Source: Planctomycetaceae bacterium
Lineage (GTDB): Bacteria; Planctomycetota; Planctomycetia; Pirellulales; Pirellulaceae
Reading direction: 5' to 3'
Length of the DNA stretch: 8,382 bases
Assembly (NCBI GenBank): GCA_007129635.1
Contig: SKVE01000017.1
Coordinates: 1 to 8,382 of the forward strand
This document shows, piece by piece, positions 1 through 6,915 of the stretch (position 1 is its first letter; each line of letters begins with the position of its first letter). The translations under genes were made by a program, and so were the position numbers. The notes under the pieces are model-generated. The model was not told the DNA's origin. It did not search any database and saw only the letters and a list, made by a program, of their open reading frames with translations.

Positions 1-33
1 GTTGCATGACGGCAAACATGCCCGTCGAGGCGA

Positions 34-68
34 TCGTGGTTCGTGGTTCGTGGTTCGTGGTTCGTGGT
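34..68. repeat. Heptanucleotide tandem array (TCGTGGT)x5
   Basis: Five perfect back-to-back copies of TCGTGGT. Because seven is not a multiple of three, every reading frame through it gives a repeating peptide (such as FVVRGSW), which makes long but meaningless open frames. It lies downstream of the GntP gene's stop codon, in a stretch with no gene. A second, unrelated 7-bp array follows 26 bp later. Paired low-complexity arrays of this kind are, from memory, common between genes in planctomycetes; that recollection is not verified here. No function can be assigned. Confidence 0.9.
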
Positions 69-94
69 CTTCAGTACTCGCTCTACGCTCCGCC

Positions 95-136
95 CTCCGA
101 CTTCCGACCTCCGACCTCCGACTTCCGACTTCCGCC
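95..136. repeat. Heptanucleotide tandem array (YTCCGAC)x6
   Basis: Six consecutive 7-bp units read CTCCGAC, TTCCGAC, CTCCGAC, CTCCGAC, TTCCGAC and TTCCGCC, so the first base toggles between C and T and the last unit has one further change. It shares the 7-bp period, but not the sequence, of the array at 34-68. Conceptual translations give LPTSDF-like repeats that should not be called as protein. The rest of 1-213 shows no gene and no convincing terminator for the permease gene that ends at 214. Confidence 0.88.
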
Positions 137-213
137 CAATCCTCCCCGCTTGCCGGGCGAGAGTTTTCAGGCTTCCTGGCTAAGCTTGGTCAAACGAGTC
201 TGCAGCCGGATTC

Positions 214-1857
214 TTACAACGGGATCAGCAGCATGCCCAGGATGGTCGCTGCCAGACCGGCCAGGCCCATCAGGGTCATCAAGGGCGAGATGAATCGCAG
301 CCCTTCCGATTCGGTCATGCCGCTCATCTTACACATGACCCAGAATCCGCTATCGTTCATCCAGGCGACGGGCTTCGAGCCGCAACCGATGGCCAAGGCG
401 AGGAAGACGGGATGACAGTCCAGCATGCCCGCTTCGACGATTCCCGATAGCACGCCCACGGCGGTGATCATGGCGACGGTCGCCGAGCCTTGTGCGGTGC
501 GGATGGCAGCCGTGATCAGAAAGGCCAGCACGATCAGCAGCAGCGACGAATCGGTGGGCAGTTGCCGGATCAGATCGGCGACGCCCGTCTGCTGCAAGAC
601 GGCTCCCAACGCACCGCCAGCCGAGGTGATCAGGATGATCACGGCACCGCTGGACAACGCCGCCTGGACGGCGTCGGCCAGTTGCTGGCGACTGGTACGC
701 TTTTGCCAGGCCAGGGTGACCAGCGCGATGGCGGCTGCGATCGCCAGTGCGATATTCTTGTCTCCCAGCGTTGCAGCCCCAACCTGCCAGAACTCGGGAG
801 CACCGCTCAACGGCCGGCGCAATAACGTGTAGCCTGCGATCAGGACCAAGGGGATCAGGATGGGCAGCACGGCCACGGTCAGCGGCGGCAATTCTCGTTC
901 GTCCCTGTCCGCCATTCGCTGCATGTCGTCGCGAGAAAAATCAGGCGACTCGCGCAGCGGCAGTCCAATACGCCGATTCACCCACCAGGCGAACAGGTAT
1001 CCGGCGGCGGCGCTGAACAGGCCCACTACGCTCCCGGCCACGATCATCAGGCCCAGGTCCACGCCCAGTTGTTCGGCGACCAGCAACGGGCCGGGTGTCG
1101 GCGGCACCAACGAATGGGCCATCGTGGCACCGGCGATGATGGTCAGGACGTACAGCAGATAGTCGCGTCCCGTACGCACGTGCAGGGCTTTTCCCAACGG
1201 CATCATCAGGTAGAACACGGTGTCGAAAAAGACGGGGATGCCCAGGACGAAGCCGCTGGACAGGAAGGCGGCCGGCGCGCCGCGGTACCCCGTCACGCGT
1301 AACGCCGAACGCACGATGCGGTCGGCCGAACCGCTGTCCAGCAGGCACTTGCCGATGATGGCGGCCAACGCGATCAGGATGCCGATGTTGCCCGTCGTCT
1401 GCCCAAAGGCAATCGCCACTCGTTCGCCAACGGTACGACGCGACTGACTCTGGACAGCTCGCCAGGCCGCAGGTTCGATCACCCGGTCGTCCTCCTGCCA
1501 GACGTAGCCGTCGTCAACGGCACGAGCCGGGTGGCGAATGACGTCATCACGTCTGTCGGTCTGGGAACTGACCTCGATCCATGCCACCGTCTGCCAGGAA
1601 CCATCGACCGGACGCACGATCAGCAATCGTGATCCGGGTTCGATATCCTCAGCCAACAAAAAAACATCGCGCTGTGGGTCGAAAACCGCAGCGATTGATC
1701 GTTGAGCCAGCAAGTGGCCTTCGATGGCCGCCAACGGCGTCAACGCGGCGACGACGACCGCGGCCAGCGTCAAAGCCAGAAAGGCATGCAGACGCAAGAC
1801 CAGGACTCCGCCGATCACGATCCCGACGCCGATCAGCACGATCCACAGCGCATGCAT
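214..1857 (-). CDS. GntP-family sugar-acid:H+ symporter with a soluble insert
   Basis: A 547-residue inner-membrane permease of the gluconate:H+ symporter (GntP) family, which imports gluconate or related sugar acids by proton symport. Family landmarks seen are the N-terminal hydrophobic pair (about residues 4-43), GQTTGNIGI (152-160), GIPVFFDTVFYLMMPL, HSLVPPTPGPL, QGSATVAMITA, and NDSGFW (501-506) near the C-terminus, with many hydrophobic helices throughout. The ATG at 1857 is preferred because GGGGGA precedes it by about 8 nt; an in-frame ATG 39 nt upstream (1896) would add a polar 13-residue extension. The family is usually about 440-450 residues. The extra length is mostly a hydrophilic segment, about residues 45-140, between the first hydrophobic pair and the GQTTGNIGI helix. 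Divergent from the SMC-like gene. The substrate cannot be read from the sequence, and no sugar-acid enzymes are adjacent. Confidence 0.9.
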   Translation of the reverse strand: MHALWIVLIGVGIVIGGVLVLRLHAFLALTLAAVVVAALTPLAAIEGHLLAQRSIAAVFDPQRDVFLLAEDIEPGSRLLIVRPVDGSWQTVAWIEVSSQTDRRDDVIRHPARAVDDGYVWQEDDRVIEPAAWRAVQSQSRRTVGERVAIAFGQTTGNIGILIALAAIIGKCLLDSGSADRIVRSALRVTGYRGAPAAFLSSGFVLGIPVFFDTVFYLMMPLGKALHVRTGRDYLLYVLTIIAGATMAHSLVPPTPGPLLVAEQLGVDLGLMIVAGSVVGLFSAAAGYLFAWWVNRRIGLPLRESPDFSRDDMQRMADRDERELPPLTVAVLPILIPLVLIAGYTLLRRPLSGAPEFWQVGAATLGDKNIALAIAAAIALVTLAWQKRTSRQQLADAVQAALSSGAVIILITSAGGALGAVLQQTGVADLIRQLPTDSSLLLIVLAFLITAAIRTAQGSATVAMITAVGVLSGIVEAGMLDCHPVFLALAIGCGSKPVAWMNDSGFWVMCKMSGMTESEGLRFISPLMTLMGLAGLAATILGMLLIPL

Positions 1858-2145
1858 GTTTGAATTCCCCCAAGGATGATCGGCCGATTCCAGCAAGAAG
1901 CACCTGGCCGGTTGCTCATCCCAAGATTATCGCCTGGATTGTCGGACGATAAAAGCAGGCTGATCTATTGCGGATGAAAGCAGGGCTGACGCTGCTAGCT
2001 TTGTTGGATCGGGGGGCCTTGGGAAAACGCGGTGATCGACATAGTCGCCACTTGGGGAATCTGTTATCGTTCCGCGCCTTTTCCACCCGTAGGTTCAAGG
2101 CTGAATACACTCGACCCGGTTGCGTATTGTTTCAGGAGAGTTATC
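1858..2145. other. Divergent intergenic region
   Basis: This 288-bp gap separates two divergent genes and must hold both promoters. A short inverted repeat, TTATCG (1927-1932) and CGATAA (1947-1952) with a 14-bp spacer, is the only operator-like structure seen. No promoter with good -35 and -10 boxes was recognised on either strand. CAGGAGAG at 2133-2140 is the ribosome binding site of the plus-strand gene. Nothing in it looks coding. Confidence 0.5.
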
Positions 2146-5100
2146 GTGCAGATAGCCAAATTACAGATCGACCGCTTTGGCGCCTGGTCGGACCTGGTCC
2201 TGGGTCCGCTCAGCAGCGGAGTGAATGTTTACTGGGGGCAGGAGCGGCCTCATCGCGCCGCACTGATTGAATTCGTCCGTGGCATGCTGTTCGGTTTCGG
2301 TGACACAACGCGTGCAGACCGCTTGAGTCCAGGGGCTCGGGATCTGGGCGGTTCCGTGGCGCTGAACGTACCTTCCGGTCTGTTGATCGTGCATCGGCAC
2401 GACTCGGGCGAACATCGCGAGCGGTTGATCGTCGAAGGCGATCACGGTCCTTTGCTGAACGCCAGCCGCCTGGAATCACTGATCGATGGGGTTCAGCCCA
2501 CCGTCTTTGATCGTGTCTTCGTCGCCGACTTTCACCAGCGGCCGGACACAAGCGGTTTGATCGACGCGGCGGTGCAGCAGGGCTTGCCGGTGATCGGCGG
2601 CCATGGCGATGCGAGTCGTCTGGAGCCGCTCCGTCAACGACTCGATCAACACCGCCGCTTGCTGAGCGAGTTGGCGACGGGCGATTTATCGTTGAGCGGT
2701 CTGCTGGAACGTCGACGCCGTCTGCGTCTGGAGATCGAAGCGATCGAGGCCACGACCCAACAGCGAACCGATCGCGACAATCAGCGACGCCGCGAGCTGC
2801 AAATCGAGTTGGTGGAACTCCAGCAGCATGTCGATCAATTACAGACCGAGCTGCGACGACTGGATGCCGAACTGGAAACGCGGCGCGACGAGCGGCAGCG
2901 CAAGGCGGGGGAGATCGAGCGGATGCGGTTCGATCGTCAACAGCACGTGATCGACCAACGTCAGCGACTGGCCGAAGCCGACGCTCAACTAGAACGCTGG
3001 CGTCAAGTGCTGCGCGATGTCGAACTTCGGCGCGAGCGTCTGCAGGCGGATCACGAGGTCGACCGCTTGAGCGACCAGGGCCCTGCTGATCCGCGTCAAG
3101 CACTCCGTCAACTGGAAGCACAGGTCGAACAATTACACGCCTCGGTCCTGCAACCGGCGACCGCAGACGATCCGTCATCGTGCGTCTGCCAGCAAATTCG
3201 TCCGCAACTGGCCGCGACCCTGCAAGCCATGCGCGAGGGCATTTATCACCTGTGCAATCAATTAAACCTGTGGGAAGCGTCGGCTCGCCGCTCGGAAACC
3301 ACCAGTGAATGGAGCCAGATGCGAAGATGTGAGGCCGAATTGCGACAAGCGATCCAGGGCCTGACCCTGCGGCGTCAGCGTTGGGCTGCCGAACTGGCGG
3401 CCTTGGCACCTGCCGGACATGCGCTGCACGACTCGCACGCCGATCTCTGCCGTTGTACTGGACATCCCGATCCAACGGACTGGGACGAAACGATCGATGC
3501 GCCCGTGTCGGGACTGGACGAAGAGCTGCTGTCCGTGCTGGACGCCGAACTGGAGCGTCTGGAGGATCAGAGACACGAGCTTTTGACGCATATCGACGAG
3601 GTCGAAACGAAACTGGGCGAAATGCGAGCCAGGTTGGAGAACGACTCCGATCACGACAGCGACGATCCTCTGCTGCAGGGACTGCATGCGAAGCAGGCCG
3701 AGTTACAGCGCATCGAGCGGCAGATCTGCGATGGCGAAAAGTGCCGCGATACGCACAGCAGCATGGCGCAGATGGAAAACGAGATCCGCTCCCTGGAAGC
3801 TGCCAGCGAACCCGGCCAGATCCTCCGCCAAGCTGGAGACCTGCTGCGGCGGATGAGTCTGGACGACCTGCAGCGCGTTGTCGTGACTCCCGAGCGGAAC
3901 GTGTGGGTGCTGCATCGCAACGGAACCCGTTTGTCGCTGACCGACCTGAAGGCCGGCCAGCAAGACCAGGTGCACCTTAGCCTGTGCCTGGCCATCGTCG
4001 CTGCGTTGGGACGCCGCGGAACGCATCTGCCGCTGCTGCTGCACGACGTCCTGCTGCGCCACGATGGGCCGCGCGCCGACGCGATGGCTGCCGTGCTGCA
4101 CGATTTCGCTCGCGGCGGACATCAGGTCCTGCTGCTGTTGGGCTCGGGAGCGGCTGCGCAACCCTTCCGCGCTCGCAGTGCACCCGTTCGCCAGTTACCC
4201 AATCCCCGCGAGATCCCGCTCGGTTTCGTCGCGACGCATTCGGAGACTATCAGCGACCAACAGCGGCAAGAACTGAACCACCAATTGAACGCCATCGCGG
4301 AAGAAGGCGCCCAGTCGTCGCCCGTTGCCAGCGGCTCGGCCTTTAACGCCGAGGAATTCCCGGGAGAGCTGACGGATCGAGTCCGCGTCGCTCGTCCCCA
4401 CGAACCAGAACTGGCGGAACAGCCGAAAGGATCGGAGTTCTTCCTGCAGGAAAGCAGTCCGATCCATGAGGCTCCTTCGGTCGACGCTGCGACAGCCGAG
4501 CGATTGAGAAGGATCGGGGTGCTGTACGTCCGCGACCTGCTGCGCGTCGATATCGACGATGCGGCTCATCGGTTGCGCCACGCCGGCATCACGGCTGCCA
4601 TGCTTCGCAACTGGCGAGCCGAAGCCCTGCTGGTCTGTCGCATTCCCCGACTGCGACCTTACGACGCTCGCATCCTGGTGGCCTGCGGGGTCACGACCCC
4701 CCAGCAGTTGAATCGGTTGGACATCCCGGAACTGCGGCGACGAGTCGAGCGGTTTTCGGCGACCAGCACGGGCCAAGTGCTCCTTCGATCCGGGAATCGC
4801 GACGAGCTGAAACGCTTGATCGACTGGATCCAGGCGACTCGGCGTCAACCGTCACCCGGCAGCCAACGCAACGGTCGCCATCACCCATCGACTCATGATG
4901 CGGTGCTGTTGAAGATGGACTCGCTCAACGAAACTCTGCGGTTCCATCTCGCCAAGTCCGATCCTGTCGAACGAGCACCCTCGATCGGCCCCAAGACCGC
5001 AGAACGTCTCGCGCGCCTGGGCATCTGCACCGTGGACGATCTGTTGAATGCCGATCCGGACGAGACAGCTCGGCGGTTGCGTAATCGTCGCATCCAGCCA

Positions 5101-5373
5101 AAGACGGTTCGCCAATGGCAACAGCAGGCGATCTTGGTCTGCCGGATCCCCGAACTGCGCGGACATGATGCGCAGATCCTGGTCGCCTGTGGCATCCAGG
5201 ATCCTCAGCGTCTGGCCTCTGCAGATGCCACAGAACTTTGGCGGCGAGTCCAACCACTGGTGGCCAGCCCCGAGGGCAAGCGGATACTGCGCGGTAGCAC
5301 GACGCCGGACCTGCCAGAGATCCGGGCCTGGATCGCATTTGCCGCACAGGCTCGGCCTCTTCGCGCTGCATGA
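2146..5373 (+). CDS. SMC/YhaN-like coiled-coil protein with degenerate ATPase motifs and two DUF4332 domains
   Basis: A 1075-residue protein. The GTG at 2146 is chosen because CAGGAGAG lies 5 nt upstream and because QIAKLQIDRFGAWSDL then matches the usual first strand of YhaN/RecF/Rad50-type ATPases; the ATG at 2032 lacks such support. Order: N-terminal ATPase lobe (1-160), charged coiled coils (about 165-340 and 450-560), C-terminal ATPase lobe (about 560-670), a linker, then DUF4332 copies at about 772-897 and 941-1067. The Walker A position reads WGQERPHRAAL (30-40) where relatives have GPNEAGKSTLL. The signature reads LKAGQQDQ (601-608). Walker B reads LLLHD (630-634). The switch position reads LLGSG, without His. 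CxC pairs lie at 346/348 and 435/437. Relatives act in DNA repair or chromosome maintenance. This copy probably does not hydrolyse ATP in the usual way and may bind DNA through its helix-hairpin-helix-like tail. The frame is uninterrupted, so it is not an obvious pseudogene. No SbcD/YhaO-type nuclease gene is adjacent. Confidence 0.85.
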   Translation: MQIAKLQIDRFGAWSDLVLGPLSSGVNVYWGQERPHRAALIEFVRGMLFGFGDTTRADRLSPGARDLGGSVALNVPSGLLIVHRHDSGEHRERLIVEGDHGPLLNASRLESLIDGVQPTVFDRVFVADFHQRPDTSGLIDAAVQQGLPVIGGHGDASRLEPLRQRLDQHRRLLSELATGDLSLSGLLERRRRLRLEIEAIEATTQQRTDRDNQRRRELQIELVELQQHVDQLQTELRRLDAELETRRDERQRKAGEIERMRFDRQQHVIDQRQRLAEADAQLERWRQVLRDVELRRERLQADHEVDRLSDQGPADPRQALRQLEAQVEQLHASVLQPATADDPSSCVCQQIRPQLAATLQAMREGIYHLCNQLNLWEASARRSETTSEWSQMRRCEAELRQAIQGLTLRRQRWAAELAALAPAGHALHDSHADLCRCTGHPDPTDWDETIDAPVSGLDEELLSVLDAELERLEDQRHELLTHIDEVETKLGEMRARLENDSDHDSDDPLLQGLHAKQAELQRIERQICDGEKCRDTHSSMAQMENEIRSLEAASEPGQILRQAGDLLRRMSLDDLQRVVVTPERNVWVLHRNGTRLSLTDLKAGQQDQVHLSLCLAIVAALGRRGTHLPLLLHDVLLRHDGPRADAMAAVLHDFARGGHQVLLLLGSGAAAQPFRARSAPVRQLPNPREIPLGFVATHSETISDQQRQELNHQLNAIAEEGAQSSPVASGSAFNAEEFPGELTDRVRVARPHEPELAEQPKGSEFFLQESSPIHEAPSVDAATAERLRRIGVLYVRDLLRVDIDDAAHRLRHAGITAAMLRNWRAEALLVCRIPRLRPYDARILVACGVTTPQQLNRLDIPELRRRVERFSATSTGQVLLRSGNRDELKRLIDWIQATRRQPSPGSQRNGRHHPSTHDAVLLKMDSLNETLRFHLAKSDPVERAPSIGPKTAERLARLGICTVDDLLNADPDETARRLRNRRIQPKTVRQWQQQAILVCRIPELRGHDAQILVACGIQDPQRLASADATELWRRVQPLVASPEGKRILRGSTTPDLPEIRAWIAFAAQARPLRAA

Positions 5374-5446
5374 CCAGCCACTTGGCAACTCGCAGAGAAT
5401 AATCTACCCGCAGCGCTGTGGCCGGTCTCTGACCGAGCCAGCCCGG

Positions 5447-5485
5447 CGACCGAAGGTCTCCAATATCGTGGGAGACCTTCGGTCG
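5447..5485 (+). terminator. 15-bp-stem hairpin after the SMC-like gene
   Basis: Perfect inverted repeat: arm CGACCGAAGGTCTCC at 5447-5461, loop AATATCGTG, arm GGAGACCTTCGGTCG at 5471-5485. It begins 73 nt after the stop codon at 5373. No T-run follows on either strand, so classic intrinsic termination is uncertain; it could protect the mRNA end or be a dispersed palindromic repeat. Its GGAGACC core recurs in the 19-bp repeats just downstream, which suggests a shared origin. Confidence 0.5.
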
Positions 5486-5502
5486 GCGGTTTCGGCGGGG
5501 TC

Positions 5503-5559
5503 GGAGACCCTCGCCGAACGCGGAGACCCTCGCCGAACGCGGAGGCCCTCACCGAACGC
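5503..5559. repeat. Three tandem 19-bp repeats
   Basis: Two identical copies of GGAGACCCTCGCCGAACGC (5503-5521 and 5522-5540) are followed by a third with two changes (5541-5559, GGAGGCCCTCACCGAACGC). The first copy also pairs imperfectly with TTCGGCGGGGTC at 5491-5502, giving a hairpin with one bulged base. There are no unique spacers, so this is not a CRISPR array. It lies in a non-coding gap upstream of the PHP gene. No function is known to me. Confidence 0.85.
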
Positions 5560-5564
5560 GGCCC

Positions 5565-5600
5565 GAAACGGTTGACAACTGGCAGAAACCGTTTCAGAAT
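5565..5600 (+). promoter_or_regulatory. Candidate promoter with overlapping operator-like inverted repeat
   Basis: A perfect -35 hexamer TTGACA (5572-5577) is followed after 17 bp by CAGAAT (5595-5600), a 4/6 match to the -10 consensus. Arms GAAACGGTT (5565-5573) and AACCGTTTC (5587-5595) form a perfect 9-bp inverted repeat, about two helical turns centre to centre, which overlaps both boxes. A bound repressor would block polymerase; the GAAACGGTT half-site is loosely reminiscent of LacI-family operators. It is the best promoter seen for the PHP gene and would give a leader of about 90 nt. All of this is sequence inference. Confidence 0.42.
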
Positions 5601-5625
5601 CGTCGATAACTGGATGGCTGACCCA

Positions 5626-5653
5626 GACCGCGGATCTGCGGCAGACCGCGGTC
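5626..5653 (+). promoter_or_regulatory. GC-rich leader hairpin upstream of the PHP gene
   Basis: GACCGCGG (5626-5633), a bulged A and TCT (5635-5637) pair with AGA (5643-5645) and CCGCGGTC (5646-5653) around the loop GCGGC: 11 base pairs with one bulge. If transcription starts near 5607 the hairpin lies inside the leader, ending 43 nt before the ATG. It does not cover the GAGG ribosome binding site. There is no T-run. A role in mRNA stability or as a binding site is possible but unproven. Confidence 0.35.
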
Positions 5654-5696
5654 GGATCGTCGGCCCTAACATCAATGCTGGAAAGCGAGGTTGACG

Positions 5697-6884
5697 ATGA
5701 ACCGGAGAGCAGCAAGTCTTCTGTCGGTAGCATGCAGTCTGGTCGTGACGTTCATGGTACAAGCGGAAGAGCCGAGCGTGCGTCATGCGCCACCGTTTCC
5801 CGAGATCATGGTGGCGCCGACGGCCGAAGGCCAGGCCCCCGAACGGTACCAGGTTTTACGTGCCGATTTTCATATCCACACCATCCGCTCCGATGGCAAA
5901 TTGACGCCGGAGGACCGCGTGCGCGAGAGTTGGGAGTTCGGGTTCGATGTGATCGCCATCACCGATCATCGTAATTTTGTGGCTCATGACGAAGCCCAAC
6001 CGGTGGCCGACCAGTTGGGCATGATCCTGATCCGAGGCATGGAGACCGGACTGCACCGGATGGAGCATCTGGTCGCACTGGACTTTGAACCGGACTACAC
6101 ACCGCGCGACGAGCACTCGTGGGATGCCGAGCAGGACGAACCTCGCGTGTATTATCGCGAGCAGTGGCCCAAGCTGACCGGCGCCGGCGCTCTGATGTTT
6201 TGGGCGCATCCTCATGTGGGCACGGACTCCGAAGGCCAATGGGTGGCCGAGACAGGCAAGCCGCTGGAGACACCGTGGCAGCACGCGATGCGCGAGCCGA
6301 TCGAGTGGGCGTTGGACCAGCAACTGCTGCATGGCATCGAGATCCGAAATCACACGATCCGCGCGGGCTGGGGAGTGGTGCGAGATCGAGGAACGCTGTG
6401 GTACCCGATGGCCTTGGATTGGGCCGTCGAGCATGGGTTGACGGTCTTCGCCAATTCGGATATCCACGGCTGGCGCAAGGATTCCGGGGCGCCTGACGAA
6501 GACGAATCGGCCACGCTGGTCTTGGTGCGCGAACGCACACCGGAGGGCGTGATGGAAGCCCTACGGGCCGGTCGGACCGTTGGCCATTTCGCGGGGATGC
6601 TGGCGGCGCCGCAGGCTGCTGCCGAAATGCTGGTCGAAGGCATGACACACGTCGCCTACCGGTGTGGCGGCGAGGGCCCGACCCATGTCCGGATCGAAAA
6701 CCGTGGACCCGTGCCCCTGACCGCTCGATTGGTATCGCCGGATCGGGAACCGGTCGAGATCGGCGCGTATCAAAGCGTGCTGCTGGAACTGGACGCAACG
6801 CCGGACGAACTGGAGATCCAGTGGGTCAACGTTTTGGTCCGCTCGGACACCTCGCTGATCACCCGGCACGCGCCCCATCCGTAA
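5697..6884 (+). CDS. Exported PHP-domain metallohydrolase (CehA/McbA-like)
   Basis: A 395-residue protein of the PHP (polymerase and histidinol phosphatase) superfamily, whose members hydrolyse phosphoesters or related bonds with two or three metal ions. The ATG at 5697 is chosen because GAGG precedes it by 6 nt and it gives a clean signal peptide: a basic start, a hydrophobic core, and likely cleavage after Ala23 (VQA before EEP). A TTG two codons upstream is possible but less likely. Metal-ligand motifs visible: FHIHT (His59, His61) with Asp66, TDH (Asp90, His91), Glu116 and His124 in GMETGLHRMEH, AHPH (His171, His173) and NSDIH (Asp255, His257). The set looks complete, so it should be active. 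Residues after about 310 seem to form a separate, probably beta-rich, C-terminal region. The export signal suggests a periplasmic or surface site. The substrate is unknown. Likely monocistronic; it converges with fmt. Confidence 0.87.
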   Translation: MNRRAASLLSVACSLVVTFMVQAEEPSVRHAPPFPEIMVAPTAEGQAPERYQVLRADFHIHTIRSDGKLTPEDRVRESWEFGFDVIAITDHRNFVAHDEAQPVADQLGMILIRGMETGLHRMEHLVALDFEPDYTPRDEHSWDAEQDEPRVYYREQWPKLTGAGALMFWAHPHVGTDSEGQWVAETGKPLETPWQHAMREPIEWALDQQLLHGIEIRNHTIRAGWGVVRDRGTLWYPMALDWAVEHGLTVFANSDIHGWRKDSGAPDEDESATLVLVRERTPEGVMEALRAGRTVGHFAGMLAAPQAAAEMLVEGMTHVAYRCGGEGPTHVRIENRGPVPLTARLVSPDREPVEIGAYQSVLLELDATPDELEIQWVNVLVRSDTSLITRHAPHP

Positions 6885-6915
6885 CGCGGCCTCGCTGCGC
6901 TCGGCCGCAACCAAA

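Noticed and set aside
2..415. Open frames across the left edge (137 and 95 codons)
   Set aside because: They run through the 7-bp arrays and give low-complexity peptides, and one overlaps the permease gene on the other strand. No ribosome binding site or family resemblance.
1858..1896. Upstream ATG (1896) as the permease start
   Set aside because: It adds a polar 13-residue stretch before the first helix, while the ATG at 1857 has a strong GGGGGA site.
2032..2145. ATG at 2032 as the start of the SMC-like gene
   Set aside because: The extra 38 residues do not match the family's beginning, and CAGGAGAG sits just before the GTG at 2146.
2210..3475. 421-codon open frame antisense to the SMC-like gene
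   Set aside because: It is a high-GC mirror of a real gene: Arg/Pro-rich, with no domain seen. The same applies to the other antisense frames at 3262-5388.
5503..5559. CRISPR array
   Set aside because: The 19-bp units are directly adjacent with no spacers, and no cas gene is present.
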